Assembly: GCA_018398575.1 (NCBI GenBank)
Contig: JAGTXZ010000018.1
Coordinates: forward strand, 3,100,001 to 3,164,000
Source of the DNA: Ampelomyces quisqualis
Taxonomy: Eukaryota; Ascomycota; Dothideomycetes; Pleosporales; Phaeosphaeriaceae
DNA length: 64,000 nucleotides
Reading direction: 5' to 3'
Part shown: piece by piece, positions 46,250-59,658 of the stretch
Layout: the number at the start of each line of letters is the position of its first letter
Numbering within the stretch: position 1 is the stretch's first letter
Notes under the pieces: model-generated
The model's input: only the letters and a program-made list of their open reading frames with translations
Told to the model about the DNA's origin: nothing
The model's database searches: none
Made by a program: the position numbers and the translations under genes

Positions 46250-49200
46250 CAACTTAAATAATTATTCTAAATCTAAACGTTTATTCTTATTCGCGTTTGT
46301 AGTATTCTTAAGCTGCTTAGAGCACTAGCGCGTTACTAATTCTCCTACTAGTTGTAGAATGTCCTGTCTATAGCTAGGGAGCGCCTAGTCTTTAGTCTTA
46401 TTAGTAGATAGGCTCTAGTTAATAAGCTTTAGTTCTATTTTAGTGCGCTAATTAAACTTTTTCAACCTGTTGCCTAGCGTGTAGCTTTGAAACGGTGCTC
46501 TATTAAGCTCCTTAAGGTTATACTAGCCCTTCTCTCTAACCTTATGTATTCTAAATAGCTCTTGCTATTTTAGAAAAAACTTACTAAGCACTAATTAGTT
46601 GTTGTTGTAGTAGGAATCTCTTAGTAACACTAGGTTACTAACCTTTAACTTGTCTGTCTACGTAACTCTACTCTTATTAAAGTAGTTCTTGTTGTTATTT
46701 CTTAGTTAGACAGTTTTAGTAATAGACTCTTATAGTCTAATATCTCTCTTTTTAAATTAACAAGCTCTTATAGCTAAGAGTAAAGCTGTATTAGTTACTT
46801 CCTTCTAGGGTAGTGTTTGCCAAGTAGGTATATATAATTCTATAAGCAGGACGTACTTATAACTATAAGTTAGGAAAGCTAAGGTCTCTTCTATAGCACG
46901 CTTAACGCTAGTCTAATTAGCCTATAGAACTTAGTGTAAGTAGTTAACCTATGTTCCGCTAAGCTTCTTTAAGGCATCTACTATTAGCGCGTGTCCTTAT
47001 TTAATTAAGCCTTAACCCTATAGATAATAGGCGCTAGCTACTACTCTATAGATTCTAAACTGCTGTTGCAAGTTAATTAGTAGATGCTTGTTTTTAGAGC
47101 CTCTATCAACTAAAATTTTAAGTAGTAGGCCCTATTAGCAGAAGACTTCTTGTTCTAGAAACTTAACAATAGATGCTAAGTCTGCGTTTAATAGGGCTTT
47201 AGATTTAACCTACTGCGTTGTAGTGTATTAGGCTACTACAAGAAACTTCTTACCTCTAGCTAGAGGTATATAGACTACGTCTATTAATATCTAGCTAAAG
47301 GGCATTGTTAGAGAAGTTGTTAGCCAGAGTTTCTCTTAAACTATTACTAAGGCGTATACTTAACACTCTAGGCATAACTTAACGTAGGACTTAATATCTT
47401 TATATTATCTTTCTTAATAATAACGCGCCTACACCTTGCGCTATATACCTTTCTTCTTCTAGTAGCCTAATTTATTGTGTATAGCTTTAATAATAGCTAA
47501 ACATTTGTTAAGTTTGTTTACAATTTGCTGCAGCAGGCACTCTCTAGTTAGTATTAAGAACAGGTGCCTCTCTCTTACTATTAATTTAAGTGCTCTTCTT
47601 GTAATTTTTTTTATTTTAGCTCTTAAAAGACTATTAGGCTAACAGTAGAATAGAATCTAACAAGCCTAAGCCTAAGACTCTTTGCTATAGGCTTTATCTA
47701 GCAGGTTTTTCTTAAAACTAACGTTAGCCTTACATACTCTATAACATAGATTGCATACGCATAGCTATAGGGCAATAGTAAGCTGTACTAAATTTAAATA
47801 AGCGTTAATAAAATCTTTAATATCCTTCTCTAGCTTCTTAGGTAGCTTTTATCTTAGCTTCTTAGGTCTTCTTAAAAGGGCGTTAGCTACTATGTTTTTC
47901 TTGCCTTTAATATAGACTATGTTAAATTCTTATATGTTAAGAAGTGCTAGCTACTACGTAACAAGAGCTTCTAGTAAGTTAGTTACACTTTACTAAAGCT
48001 GTGCAACTAGCGTCTTTGCGTCTATTTTTATAATAAACTCTACTCTGTACAAGTAGGTCTAAAACTTCTTTAGTACTAAGAGCAGGGCTTTGTATTTGTA
48101 TTTTCCTAAGTCCTAATTTTATTTAGATTTAGACTAAACTCTACTTTTATACTAGATAGAGTGCTAACAATCCTTTAGATCTAGCTGCATAAGAACTGCG
48201 CCCTAACCCTTTTTACTACTATTAACAGAAATAACAATTAGAAGTAATAGCTTATTATAAGAGATAGAGACTAGTGCTAGCGTAGAGTATAGCGCGTGTT
48301 TTAATTTGTCTATTGCGCTCTGTTGTTCTAAAGACTACTTAAAGAGCGCGTTCTTGCGTAGTAGGCAGAATAGCAGCTCTAAAATAATAGCAAAACGCTT
48401 AATTTATACTCTGTAATACACGCATATACTAATAAACATTTAAACGTCCTTTTAGTTTCTATAGAGTAGCTAGAAGAGTATTTTCTTAATTTTCTTATAG
48501 TTAAGATAGCAGCTAGTAGCGTTAACACAATAACTTACTATAACTATAGACGCGTAATAGAAGTCTAATTTGTAGCCTAATATTATAGCTTCTGCGCGCT
48601 TAATATCTACTAATACAGCGTCTATATTGCAAAGGTGTTCTGCAACGTATTTTCTAATACCTAGTTTAATCTCTATTCTGTTATAGTAGAACTTTAGTCT
48701 CTTAATACAAACATTATCTAAGTAAGGCCTACAGCGTTCTAGAATGTAATCTTAGCATATCTTAGTTATAACGCGTACAAATTTAGCAACTAAATTTGTT
48801 ATTTCTATAAGTAGCGTGTACTAGCGTACTAGCCTAATAGGTATATAGAACGCTGTTACGTCTTAGAAGTTTTTGTGCAGCTCTACTTAGTTGTATCCTA
48901 AGAAGAAGTTAAGCAAGATTATAATTACGCAACTAGTAAAATCTTCTACAAATTTATCTAGATTAGGTAGTAGGTTTGCGTTGCAAATTGTAACTTTATT
49001 AATCTTCTATACGTTATTAATAAGTTAATATCCTTTGTCTTTCTTAGCTACTAGAAACTATAGGTTTTAGTACTAGCTTCTGTACAGTTTATAAGCCCCT
49101 TAGTTAATACATTTCTGTACTATTTTAACTACTACTTCTCTAAGTTTTTAGGAGATAAGAAACTAATTAGCTTGCTACGCCTTATAAAGAATAGTGTTAA

Positions 49201-50000
49201 TTTTAATTAGAGGTACTACCTTATAGCTAACTTGTTCTAATTTACTAAAGTCCTAGGCTAGAGCAGCTTCTTGTTAGTATAGTAGCTCCTTTAGTATAGC
49301 TTGTTCTTATAGGAGCAAGTCTAGAAAGATCTTTATCTTTAACAGGCGTTTAGGCGTAAGCCTTGTGCCTCTAGAGAACTTTGCGTATTGTAGCTTAAAG
49401 TAGCTTAAGAATAGAGTGTTCTTCTTGTTTAGTACCTGTTAAATACACGCACGCTCTTTCTAATCTTTATACTTACTAATATCTCTTAGAGCCTGTCCTA
49501 AGTTATCTACTAGCTAGACCTTTTAAGCTTTTTACTTGTGCAAAGTGCTAACGTTAAAGAAAACATTATTTAATTGTAGATTAAGCTAAATTGTTATTAC
49601 TTTAACAGGTAGCCCTTTCTTGCTAGTTGTTTTACTAAGCTCTTGCTCTTAGAAGCTCTTAGCACTAATATTAATCTTAAGACTCTAAGAAAGCTGCTTT
49701 ACAACACTTGCTATAATATTTTAAGAGTAGTAGCCTACGCTGTTGCTAATAAGCATGTATATTCTATTGCTGTTACAAATAATAATAGATCTATTAGGCC
49801 CTGCGCCTATAGTGCTTACACCTAGCTACTAGAAGAACTGTGTTTCTAAGGAAATAATTAGTAATAAAGATTTCTGTTAGAGCTACTCTATTGCTAACTT
49901 TATTGCTAGCTAATCCTTGCTTAGAGTATTAGAGTCTATTTAAAGCTATGTTAAGTTTATTTAATAGTTCTAGTCTAGCTGTGCAACAGGTTTAGATAGG
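46250..50000 (-). pseudogene. B pol relic
   Basis: Minus strand. Reverse transcriptase includes FLVAKKDKGY, a KFVEDF block and YLDN at 48,713-48,724 (second catalytic Asp changed to Asn). The integrase core around 47,090-47,340 reads MPFS-ILIDVVYIPLARGKK and ends ILVDRGSKNK. It is a Ty3/gypsy order (RT before IN). Only one of the two YxDD aspartates is lost, unlike A and C. Confidence 0.75.
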
Positions 50001-50899
50001 AGTAAAACGCTAGCAATTACACTCCCCTAACGTTTCCTACAAAAGGCCTAGAGTAGAGTCTTAGCGCGTTAATCTAATTACTTCTTATGCACATAAATCT
50101 TGTACTATATTTGCTATTCTTACTAAAGATTTGGCAGTAGGTTAGCCTATTAGTAGCATACTTAATTCTAGCTTAAGCGTCTGTTAGAAAGAGATTGCCT
50201 AGAATAATTAGGTTTGTGCACTCCTTAAAGATAAAGAAGCTAGTGCAGATTTTAATCCTCCTAATAGTAATAGGTACTTTCTATACAATACCTAAGAACT
50301 CTTTAGTTAAACTATTTGCTGCTACTATTTTTGCAGTTCTTATACTCTTTAGCAGAGACGTAATTAGAAGTATAGCTTGTTCTACTATTTTTCTTTTTAT
50401 AGTGTTAAGCTCTGCGCTAGAGTTAATAAGGCTAAGAAACTAGGTCCCCTTAATATTAATAGGTACTTTTAGGTACTCCCTCCTAAGGTGCTCTACGCCT
50501 AAGGCTTAATTATACTTTCTCTAATAGTAAGTAGGCTTGCAAAAGTCCTTATTAGTAGCAAGGTTAAGACCTAGTTCTTTATTGCGTTAGATGTGCCTTT
50601 TAATCTAGCTAATCTCTAGATCTAACTAGTGTTTAGCATAAATACTAAAGCACTTACTTACTTTTCTATTTACTGCCTTAACTAGCACGTAGTCTAGGAG
50701 TAAGCCTTAGGTTAGCAAGTTAACACTAGCTCTTATAGTAGGTTAGTCTCTATCTAAGTCCTTGTTAGCACTTTTAACTATTGTGTAGCGTGTTAGAGCA
50801 ACTAAAAGGTCTTTAAACTTAGCTAGCGTGTAGCTTACTTAGAACAGCTTCTTCTTAACCTCTAGCATGTTGCTAATAACAGTCTTAAGCAGTAATAGA

Positions 50900-53750
50900 A
50901 CTAGAGTGTTAAGGATGCGCTAGATAACTAATTAGGCGTTAGCCTTAAACTTCTAGACTAGCTGCTGCTTCTTTAGGTTCTTCTTCTTTTACTCTACTAT
51001 GTAGGTAGGCTTTAACAGCTCTTTAGTTAGTTAGGTAACCTCTTCTATTTTTACATCTTCTAATTTCTTATTGCTTGCAAATTAAACTAAGTAGTCTTGC
51101 CCTAACTTTTTACTTATAAAGTAGCTGTTATTTCTGTTCTTATAGCCTTTTAAGTACAGAATCTTATTAACTAGCTTCTGAAGTAGCTTCTAAACCTAAA
51201 CCTTACTATATATAGTGTTACTACGTTTTACTTAGTTTTAGCTAATAACTGCAGCTAATACTAAGCTGCTATTAGTAAGAAGTTCCTTAGATTTAGTTGT
51301 AAGGTAGTCTAATATGTTCTTATACTTGTTATAGTTTACTTTTAACAGCGCTTCTAAGGTGTTAGGCACTAGCTATATAGAGACTGCGTTGTTCTTAATA
51401 GGAATAGAGAGACTAGGTCTACCTATAAATTTGGACTTAACCTTAAGAGAGTCTATGTTACGTTTTAGAAAGCGCCTTTTAATCTTAGCTAAAATAGTCT
51501 TAGCCTATTGTACGTTACTAAGGCTAGTAACTCTACTCTATAGATTGTTAGGCGTCTTCTATTAGAGTATATTGCGTTTGTTAAGGAAGCACTAGCTATT
51601 AGTAATAAAGCCTTTTAGTGTTAGGCAGTTCTGCTTTAAATGCCTAGTCTTATTACAAACCTAACAGTTTATCTTAAAGCTACTTAGTAGTCTTCTACTA
51701 GGACGTTTCTGCTAGTAACTCTAATTATTGTTTAAGTAGCTGTAGTTCTAGCTGTTGCGCTAATAGTTATTATTCCTCTATACTTACTACTGTTACTTAT
51801 AGTTCTAATAGCCTTAGTTCTGTAGGGCTAGCTAGGGTATGTATAGTTGCAGGGCTTCTAATTACTCTTTAGTTTGCTTGCAAACTAAAGCATAAATAAC
51901 TAGATTGTTTATAAGCTTTGCTTTGCAAGAAGTCTATTACACACTCTTTAGCTACTACTTAATAGTTATTTAGTTAAGCCTAAGCTGTAGCATCTTATCT
52001 ACAAGGTTATTTACTTTGTTCTTTATAGGCGCTGCACTAAGAAGAGCTTACTTGCGCTAGTTCCTAGATAGAGTGCTCTTTGTTAGTAACTAAAGAGTAG
52101 CAGGTTAGAAGTTTATTCTTAGCTTAATTCTAGATTTAAAGTTATTTTGTTGCAGTAGGGCTAATAGTTGTTTAGCTACTAGTTCTACTTTAAACTCTAC
52201 CTCTAGTTTAAAGGCTCTTATAGCTTCTGCTAGATTTAATATACATGCTTCTTTCTCTACCTCTAGGCGTTTTACTAAGTAGTCTTAGATCTTTTTGTAC
52301 TTAAAGTCCTTTAGGGTGTCTGTTTTTAGGCTAAATCTCTCTAGAATCTTTGTTGCGTGTTAGAGCAGCAGTCTCTTAACAAGGTAGTAGCTATAACAGT
52401 TCTTATTAATAGTGCTTGCTTTAATATACCTTTTGCTGCAGATTTAAAAGTTCTGCAAGTAGTCTCTAATCTTTAGGTCTAATCTTATTTAGCACTAACT
52501 TAGCTAGTGTTTAAAGTACTTTACGCGCTCTTTCTATTAACCTTTGTTATTGTTTCTAAAGCGTTATTAGAGGCTATTACAGAGCTTTCTCTAAGAGTAG
52601 TTGTCTTAGGCTTTTGCATACTCTTTAGATGCCTGTATAATAGTCCTCTATCTTAGTTTATAGTAGGCAACTAGTCTGTTAATTATTATCTAGTCTATAA
52701 AGCTATAGTACTTTAAGAAGTCCTTAAAACGCTCTAGAAAGTCTGTAACATTAGTTCTATTAAACAACAGCATATTCTTTGCTAGGTAGGACAGTAACTG
52801 CGTTGTGTACAATAGGAGCTGCACTTAGTTAAGAAACTCTACTAGTATCTAAAGAGCTCTTAACATTAAGTTATCTTAGCCTATGCTTCTGCGCCTAAAG
52901 TGCCCTTCTAATAGCTGTTTAGCCTACTTCTCTAGCGCACTACTTATATTTGCGCTAGTTTCTCTTATTAACTCTACAGGCATTAGTAGTAGAGCTTTCT
53001 ATCTGTTAGGGTATTTAAGGCGTTAACAACTTAATATGCTGTTAAGTAGTTCTGTGTTGTCTCTGTGTTACTTTTGTAGGCTGCCTAAATAGTAGTTACA
53101 GCTTATTTAAATAAACTAAAGAAGAGCAATAGCCTAGAAGACTAGAATTAAAGTTACTACTTTGTGTAGAGTCTCTAAAAAGCTAAAGGCTTAAGCTTTT
53201 CTAATGTCTGATAGCGCTTCTGTTATAAAGTCTACTAATTTCTTCTTAATTTCTTTATACTTACTGTCTAAGCAATTATTAGTTTCTTTTTCTTTCTAAC
53301 TACCTGTTTTAATATCTTCTTTAGTCTGCTCTTAGTTATCTCTGTTATTTGTACTCTAGAGCTTTTTTAGTATACTATATACTTAGTAAGGCGCAATAAC
53401 TTTGCGCTTTTGCTTAGTCTAATACAGCTTTAGCTGCAGCTTGCGTCTTACTCCTTTAGCTATTGCTCTGCTTTTTAGAGTCTACTTAATTCCCCTTCTA
53501 ACTTAGTTCTAGTAGTAGCTAATCTAGGTACTTTAGATAGGCGTTGCTCTAGGCTCTCTAGATAGGCGTTGCTCTAGATCCTATTTTCTGTTTCTCTAAT
53601 TTTAGAGTACTAACTCTATGTCCTTAGAATAGATACTAATTATATTCTAGAGAAAACTGTAGCAGCTTACTAAACACTTGTTAGACTGTTACGTTCCTAC
53701 AATTTCTAGGTTACAAGAACTATAGAAGAGCGTAGGTGTATACGCAGGTG
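50900..53750 (-). pseudogene. B gag relic
   Basis: Minus-strand sequence between the 5' LTR and pol. A CCHC zinc knuckle at 51,625-51,666 keeps all four metal ligands (C-VCNKTRHLKQNC, with one stop codon inside). Little else is readable. Confidence 0.6.
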
Positions 53751-53806
53751 CGCAGCCTCCTAAGGCCTAGGCTAATAAGAATTTAGAGTTGTAATTAGTT
53801 ACTATA

Positions 53807-53997
53807 TATAGTAGAGTATTATTTACCTCTAAGGCCTATTAGATTTGATATAGAATTAAATATATTATTATTAGGTGTGTGTTGTATCTTTATTAGGTTC
53901 TTATCCTCTAATAGCCCTTTAGCTATTATATCTTGTCTGTGCCTTTAGCTGTGCCCTAAGCGTTCTTTAGACTTACTTCCTATGTTACTTTACTACA
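53807..53997 (-). repeat. B 5' LTR (191 bp)
   Basis: Partner of 26,840-27,030. Followed by CTAG, which also precedes the left copy. Confidence 0.88.
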
Positions 53998-54900
53998 CTA
54001 GTAAAACAGTTAGTATTTAATTATTATAAGCTGTAAAAGAGCATAGATAGCAGCCTAAAACATAAGAAAAGTAGCCTAAAATATAGGCTGTAAAAGCTAA
54101 GATTACTTACTTAAAAAAGAAAGTAAAGAAGTAATAGAGTAGGCTAAAGAAAGAGGCTAATATATATACCTAGCGCTAGTAGCGCATAAACTACCTAATT
54201 AGCTAATCTAAAAGTAAAAGTAAGAGTAGTAGCAAGGTAAGAAAGAAGGTAAAGGTAAGAAAAAGTAGGGCTATTACAGTCTACAAACAGAACTATAGAA
54301 GAAGTAAAAGCAATATATAAGAAAAGCTGCGCAACTTAGTACCTATAATAATAGTAATAAATAGCTATATTACAGAAAGCTTTTCTATAGAATAGAAAGT
54401 AAAGATAAGAGTTCTTATAATTATAATAATAAAACCTTAAGATAGATAATATTACAAATAGTATAGGCTGTATCTAAGCGTAACTTAGAGGCTAAAAGTA
54501 AAAGATAAAGACCTGTAACAGTTATAACGCGTAATAAAGCAATATAGAGTTACCTATATATAAAAACTACATAGCGTAAATCTATACCTGTAACTATGCT
54601 AGTAAATAGTTAGAAAGTACCTTTCTTTAGGTAGAAGGTAGGTAGAGGTTAATAGCGTAGGGGGTAGAGTAGGAGTTAGGTTATAGTAGAGCTAGAGTAT
54701 AAGTTAAGGTTAAGTTGCATAGGTACTAGGTATAGGTTAGGTTTATAGTTAGGTTAAGCTACCTACTATTAAGTTATACTTATGCAACGCTCTTTACTAT
54801 AACCTTTAAAATAGTATGTTACTTTAGTATATTACAGGGTAAGAGAAATTAGCTTACTAAAGAAATAATTTTAAAATCAAGGACGTTACTAAGGTAACAT
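53998..54900 (+). pseudogene. Lysine-rich relic ORF, unidentified
   Basis: Host sequence resuming after element B. The plus strand has a Lys/Arg/Ser-rich frame (for example KSKSKSSSKVRKKVKVRK) interrupted by TAA/TAG. It could be the basic N-terminus of a transposase or chance reading of purine-rich DNA. Confidence 0.3.
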
Positions 54901-55269
54901 CTATTTAAATTAGTGTATAAAAACTAAATCTTAGTATAGAAACATAATTTTTAAAATTAGTAGTGTTTAATTAGCTAGTAAGCTTTTCTTTATTATAATT
55001 CTTTATTACGCTAACTAGTTAAGGTAGCGTAAAAGTTTTAATTTCTTTCTTTGTAGCTGCTACTAAAGCACGTTACGCACAAGAGTCTCTAAATAGGTAC
55101 CTAAAGAAAGAGTTACAAAATCTATCTTATTACTACTTTTACTCTTATTACTATTTTCTTTATTACTTGTTAGATCTGCAAAGCGCCTTATTCTAGTGTT
55201 AACAGAGCTAGAATAAGGATCTAGTCTCTAAATCTTGTATAGGTCTTAGACTATTTTAGCGCTTAGTTA

Positions 55270-57300
55270 ACGTGTTAAAGTTAAAAATTATAGTTTAGGT
55301 AGGCTAAAAAGGTTGTCCTTGTGCGTAATTGCGTGTTTAATAACTATAATTGTCTAAATTGTCTTAGCTTTAAGTCTATACCTTTAATCTTCTATAATAT
55401 CTTTTATAGTATTAAAAGAACGCTCTACTCTAACCTTTGCAAGCTAAACAGCTAGCACATCTATTACTATCTAGGCTAGAAGTAGGTAGGTTTCTATGTT
55501 AGCCTGCTACTATACTAGCATACCTATTAAATTCTTCTTCTTATTCTTAGTTGTTAGAGAAGTACTTAGGTAGCAGAGGGCCTCTGCACAGAGTAGCCTA
55601 ATACTTAGGTTTAGTTCTTTATGCAACTTAAAACCTACTCTACTTAACTATACTATAAGTTTAGAGAGCCTCTTAAACTACTAATTTTTAAGAAATTAGT
55701 AAGGCTAAGTAGAGCAGACTAGAGTGTAGTCTCTATAAGGTTATATAGGTTAATTATTATATTAGCTTATGTACTCTAAGAACTAACGCTAATATATATG
55801 TTTAAAATTAGATTTCTACTTATCTTTCTACGTGTAACAATTAACAACGTAATAAATATATATAATAAAAAAAACTTACTTTATACGCAGAAAGCTTTTA
55901 ACTTAGATTAAGAATAGTAGCTATATTATACAGGTATCCTTGCTATTTGTCTATGCGTAAATAGTACTTTAATAATTTCTTCTTACTCTTCTCTGCTACA
56001 GCCCTAATAACAGCAGGCTACTCCTCTTAATAAATACTCTTATCTTTCTTATTTAATAGCTTAGTAGTTATCTAATCTAGGAAGTTAAAAAGCCTGTTAT
56101 ACATTATCTATATATAAGGCGCCTATAGTGTATAATTTTTACTAATTTTGTTAGTAGCTGTTTTAAAGTTTACTAGCATGCAGGTTATAGCCCTTAGGTA
56201 TAACTATTTAGCTAAAGCTAGTTTAAGTCTTTTTAGGTCCTTAAAATTAGCTACTAAATTGTCGTCCTAGCTTTTGCTATTACTACCTAGGATTAATTAG
56301 CTAAGTGCAATTTTCTTAAGCTAATTATTAATATAGAAGGCTAGATAGCAGGCTTGCTTACACATATAATGTGTTAAGTTCTATCTAGTTTTTATATCTT
56401 GTATTACACAAAGGTGTTAATTTGTAGGTATATTAGATTATACTTTTAAGAATTATTTAAATTGCTAGGGTAACAAATTAATTGCAATGCAGATTACTTA
56501 GATCTAGAGATAGTAAGCGCGTAATAAAGAACTGTAATAAAGGACTTTATAAACCTTATAAAGTAAGTTTAGCACTAATATTGTATTATTAATTTAATAA
56601 ATATAGCAACGTTAAAGCTGCTTAGCTTCTTCTATTCTAAGTAAGGCTGTTAGCCTTAGGTGCAATATAATATCCTAGACTATAAGGTTAATAATATAAG
56701 TAAGGCATAGGATAGTGTTTTCCTTTGCGCCCTATTTAATGCTCTTGTTAGCAAGATAGCTTTTAAGGCTCTTAGTAAGAGTCCTATTATTTAAGGCATT
56801 ATTGCAAGTAACAGCTAAAAGTCTCTTTATAGCATTAGTTTTTTTAAGTATATGTTTTAGATTAGCTACTATTAAAGCTCTAGTATAGCGCTCTTATAAT
56901 AGGATAAAATCTAATAAGACCTCTTTTATTTGCTAGCTAACATTAATATAGTAGGCTTTAATAGCTAGGAAGCTAAGGTAGTTTGTAGTAGACTAAGCGT
57001 CTAGGGCAATAGACATTTTTATTGTTCTGCCCAGATTATAGAAGAGGTTTCAAGCTACCTACTTATATTAGTTTTAAAGTATTAGAAAGAACTTATACTA
57101 GAAAGAGACAATTGTGCCTAGTTAAAGAAATTAAATAAAGCAATAGAATAAAGGTTGCTCTAAAGTTTAAAACAACTAGTTACTATTAAGAAGTACGCGT
57201 ACTATTTCCTTTTGAAATCTCTAGGTAGTAAATAGTTAGTGTAGGGATCTATTTTATAGCGTAGATAGTAGAAAAGGTAGCCTTAAATAAACAGACTTAG
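55270..57300 (-). pseudogene. hAT-superfamily transposase relic
   Basis: Minus strand. About 57,000-57,020 encodes MSIALDA followed by a stop where Trp is expected (hAT core, ALDxWTS). Downstream, LLAVTCNNALNN corresponds to the TCDNASNN box with Asp changed to Asn. The C-terminal dimerisation segment at about 55,395-55,470 reads DVLAV-LAKVRVERSFN, matching the hAT C-terminal signature (ExxFS/ERxFN). Element ends (short inverted repeats, 8-bp duplication) were not found. Confidence 0.7.
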
Positions 57301-59658
57301 TAACACTCTTACACTTATGTAACTTAAAGTAGTTAAAAGGTGTTTTATACTAATATAGTAATTAGTTAAGTATTAAAGTACTTGCCTACAATTTAGGCAA
57401 TATATATATAGCTAGCTAGTGTATATATAGGCGCACTCTCTAAACTAGGTTTATATATACGCTAAGCGTTAGGCTGCGTTCTATTAAGGTTATGTATAGG
57501 TTTAATCCTAGGCCTATAAAGTGTTCTGCTACTAGGTATCCTATACTCTAATAGCCTTAGCCTTGTTTTAGCAATAATTAGTATAGTAAATTAGGCGTTT
57601 AAGGATATAGATTATCCTCTAAAGGCTAGATTTTAGGATTTAAGAAGCGTCTTATATAAATTTATATAGTATTTTAGGTATACTAGGATATAAGTTGTTA
57701 GGTGTTAGTAGCAGGTTACTTACCTCTATAGCTGTAATAAAAAAACGTAATAACTAGTTAGTAGGTTTTAAGAAAAAGAGTAACAGTAGGTAGTTAGACA
57801 AATCTAACAAGTATAGAGTTTTAAGTATTTTAAAATTAGATAATAGAGTAGAAGAGCAGTTCTGCCTAGGACGCTATTTCCTAGTTTATTTAGAGGTAAA
57901 TATTAGGGCTAAATATATAAAATTAGATAAGGTTAGTATAAAGGCAATTTTTTTAGCACTTAACTATAATAGGCATTAATAAATAGGCTGTGTTAGGCAG
58001 TAATATACAGCAAAGCTAATTACATAGTATTCTAAGTCTAAAAACCCCTTCTAAGTACTGTTACTTAGATCTCTAGCCTCTTTATCTTTACGCTAACTAT
58101 TCTTATTATACAAATTACTATTCTTATTGTCTTTATAAACATTAGGCAAAGTCTTAAAATAGGCCTTTAGCTCTTTACTAGAATCTTCTACTTCTTCTCT
58201 CTACTTAGTCTTATTACGTCTCTTAACATATAGCCTATTACTATAAAGTACTAAGTTAGAAGTAAACTTTAGAAGAGGTATTAGTTTACGCCTTCTATAA
58301 GTTAGGTTAGTGTAAGTATGTAATAAAGAAGTGTAATAAACTTACTACTAATTCTAATCTATTACTAGAGCCTATTCCTCTAGCATTAGCTTATCTAGCA
58401 TTAGCTTATTACAAAACTTAAGCTGTTTAGCCTTAAGCTAAGGTGTCTTAAAGCTATTAGTCTTAAAGAGGTGCAGCCTATAAGTGCACTTCTTCTAAAT
58501 AATCTTTTCTAGAGCTCTACTAGCTCTATATATTTAGGTATAAGCTTAACATGTTATTAGCTTTTTTTAAGAGTCTGCTAGCGCTAAAGCAGACTCTTCT
58601 ATAGCAAAAGTATAGGCGCGCATGTTAATCTTAATTTAAATAACCTCTTATTTTTTTTTAGCTTAGGAAATAGAGGTTGTTAACTACTTAGCTATGTAAT
58701 GTAAGTAAAATATATATAATAAAAAAGTGTAATAACTTACCTAACTGCTTACTAGCAAAGCGCTTTACTGCTAGAGCCTTAAGCTTATTCTTAAGCTTCT
58801 TATTCTGCTGCTTTAGAGACAATACCTTATACTTAACGCTCTTCTTAATCTTCTTTTTAAGCTAGTGCTTAGCTAATTAATCTAAGGACTTAGCCTTTGT
58901 AATAGCAGCTAGCTCTCTTAATTGCATAGCGCTGCTGCTAAAATATATACTAGAGTAGACTTAGAAATTTATTAGGCAGCCTTACTTTAGAGTATTACTA
59001 CTACAAGAATTAAGAATATAGCTAAATTTATTATTTCTAAAAGTAAAACCCTAGATATATTAATACAATTAACAACAAAAATTTAGTACCTTTACCTTAG
59101 TAAGTTTAGCCTACTTCTCTTCTTTAAAATGTAGTAGGATTTTAACTAGAAGAGGTAGTAGAAAGCCCTCTAGCTAATTAACAACATTAATTTCCTTAGA
59201 TTTATTTAATTCTATAGTGTTAAGCTTAATAAAACAATGCAATAAAGCGCGTAGCTAATATAAGCGTATAGTTCTAGTGTTTTTTTAGTAGCCTACTACT
59301 TAGAAAATAGGTAGAGTTAGTCTATGCGTTGCGTTGGCTACTAGCGTAGTTTTCAGCCTTACAGCCTGCGCTTACTGCCTTTTACTACCTTACCTATACA
59401 AAATTAACTTTACAAAACTTTACTCTTTATTTTTAATTTGTAGCTAGGTAGAACTAGTACCTAATTCTAGGTAGGACTATAAGTTAACACATTTTTTTTT
59501 ACGTTTTTAACTAATTAGCTGTACTACTAGTTTAAGATTAGAATTTTTACGCTAAGAGGTAATTTTTTACGCTAAGCCTGCTTTACTACTTATTTATAAG
59601 AGGGCTAAAACACTAAAAATATTACAGTAGTAACTCTACAACCTATAACACTACTACA
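57301..59658. other. RIPped sequence, partly hAT upstream region
   Basis: AT-rich, stop-saturated. A minus-strand KKCTYRLHLF stretch near 58,470-58,500 could be a BED-type zinc finger of the hAT element, but the cysteine/histidine pattern is incomplete. AT-repeats occur near 57,398-57,430. Nothing else recognised. Confidence 0.35.

Larger units (their letters stand above)
26840..53997 (-). mobile_element. Element B: Ty3/gypsy element of about 12.5 kb, expanded to 27 kb by nested insertions
   Basis: Two 191-bp LTRs in the same orientation (26,840-27,030 and 53,807-53,997), ends TGTAGTA/TACTACA allowing for RIP, flanked by CTAG on both sides (26,836-26,839 and 53,998-54,001). Inside are complete A2 (27,875-34,990) and C (35,722-43,275), each with its own target duplication. 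Subtracting them with one duplication copy each leaves 12,478 bp. Gag-pol is on the minus strand (zinc knuckle 51,625-51,666, reverse transcriptase YLDN 48,713-48,724, integrase about 47,090-47,340). Confidence 0.85.

Noticed and set aside
49643..51565. Three plus-strand ORFs of 60-82 codons within element B (49643-49825, 50195-50443, 51359-51565)
   Set aside because: They lie antisense to the B gag/pol relic. They start at chance ATG or alternative codons in stop-poor antisense stretches, and their Leu/Ile-rich content is what RIPped minus-strand DNA produces. They are not part of the antisense ORF region, which is at 43.3-46.0 kb.
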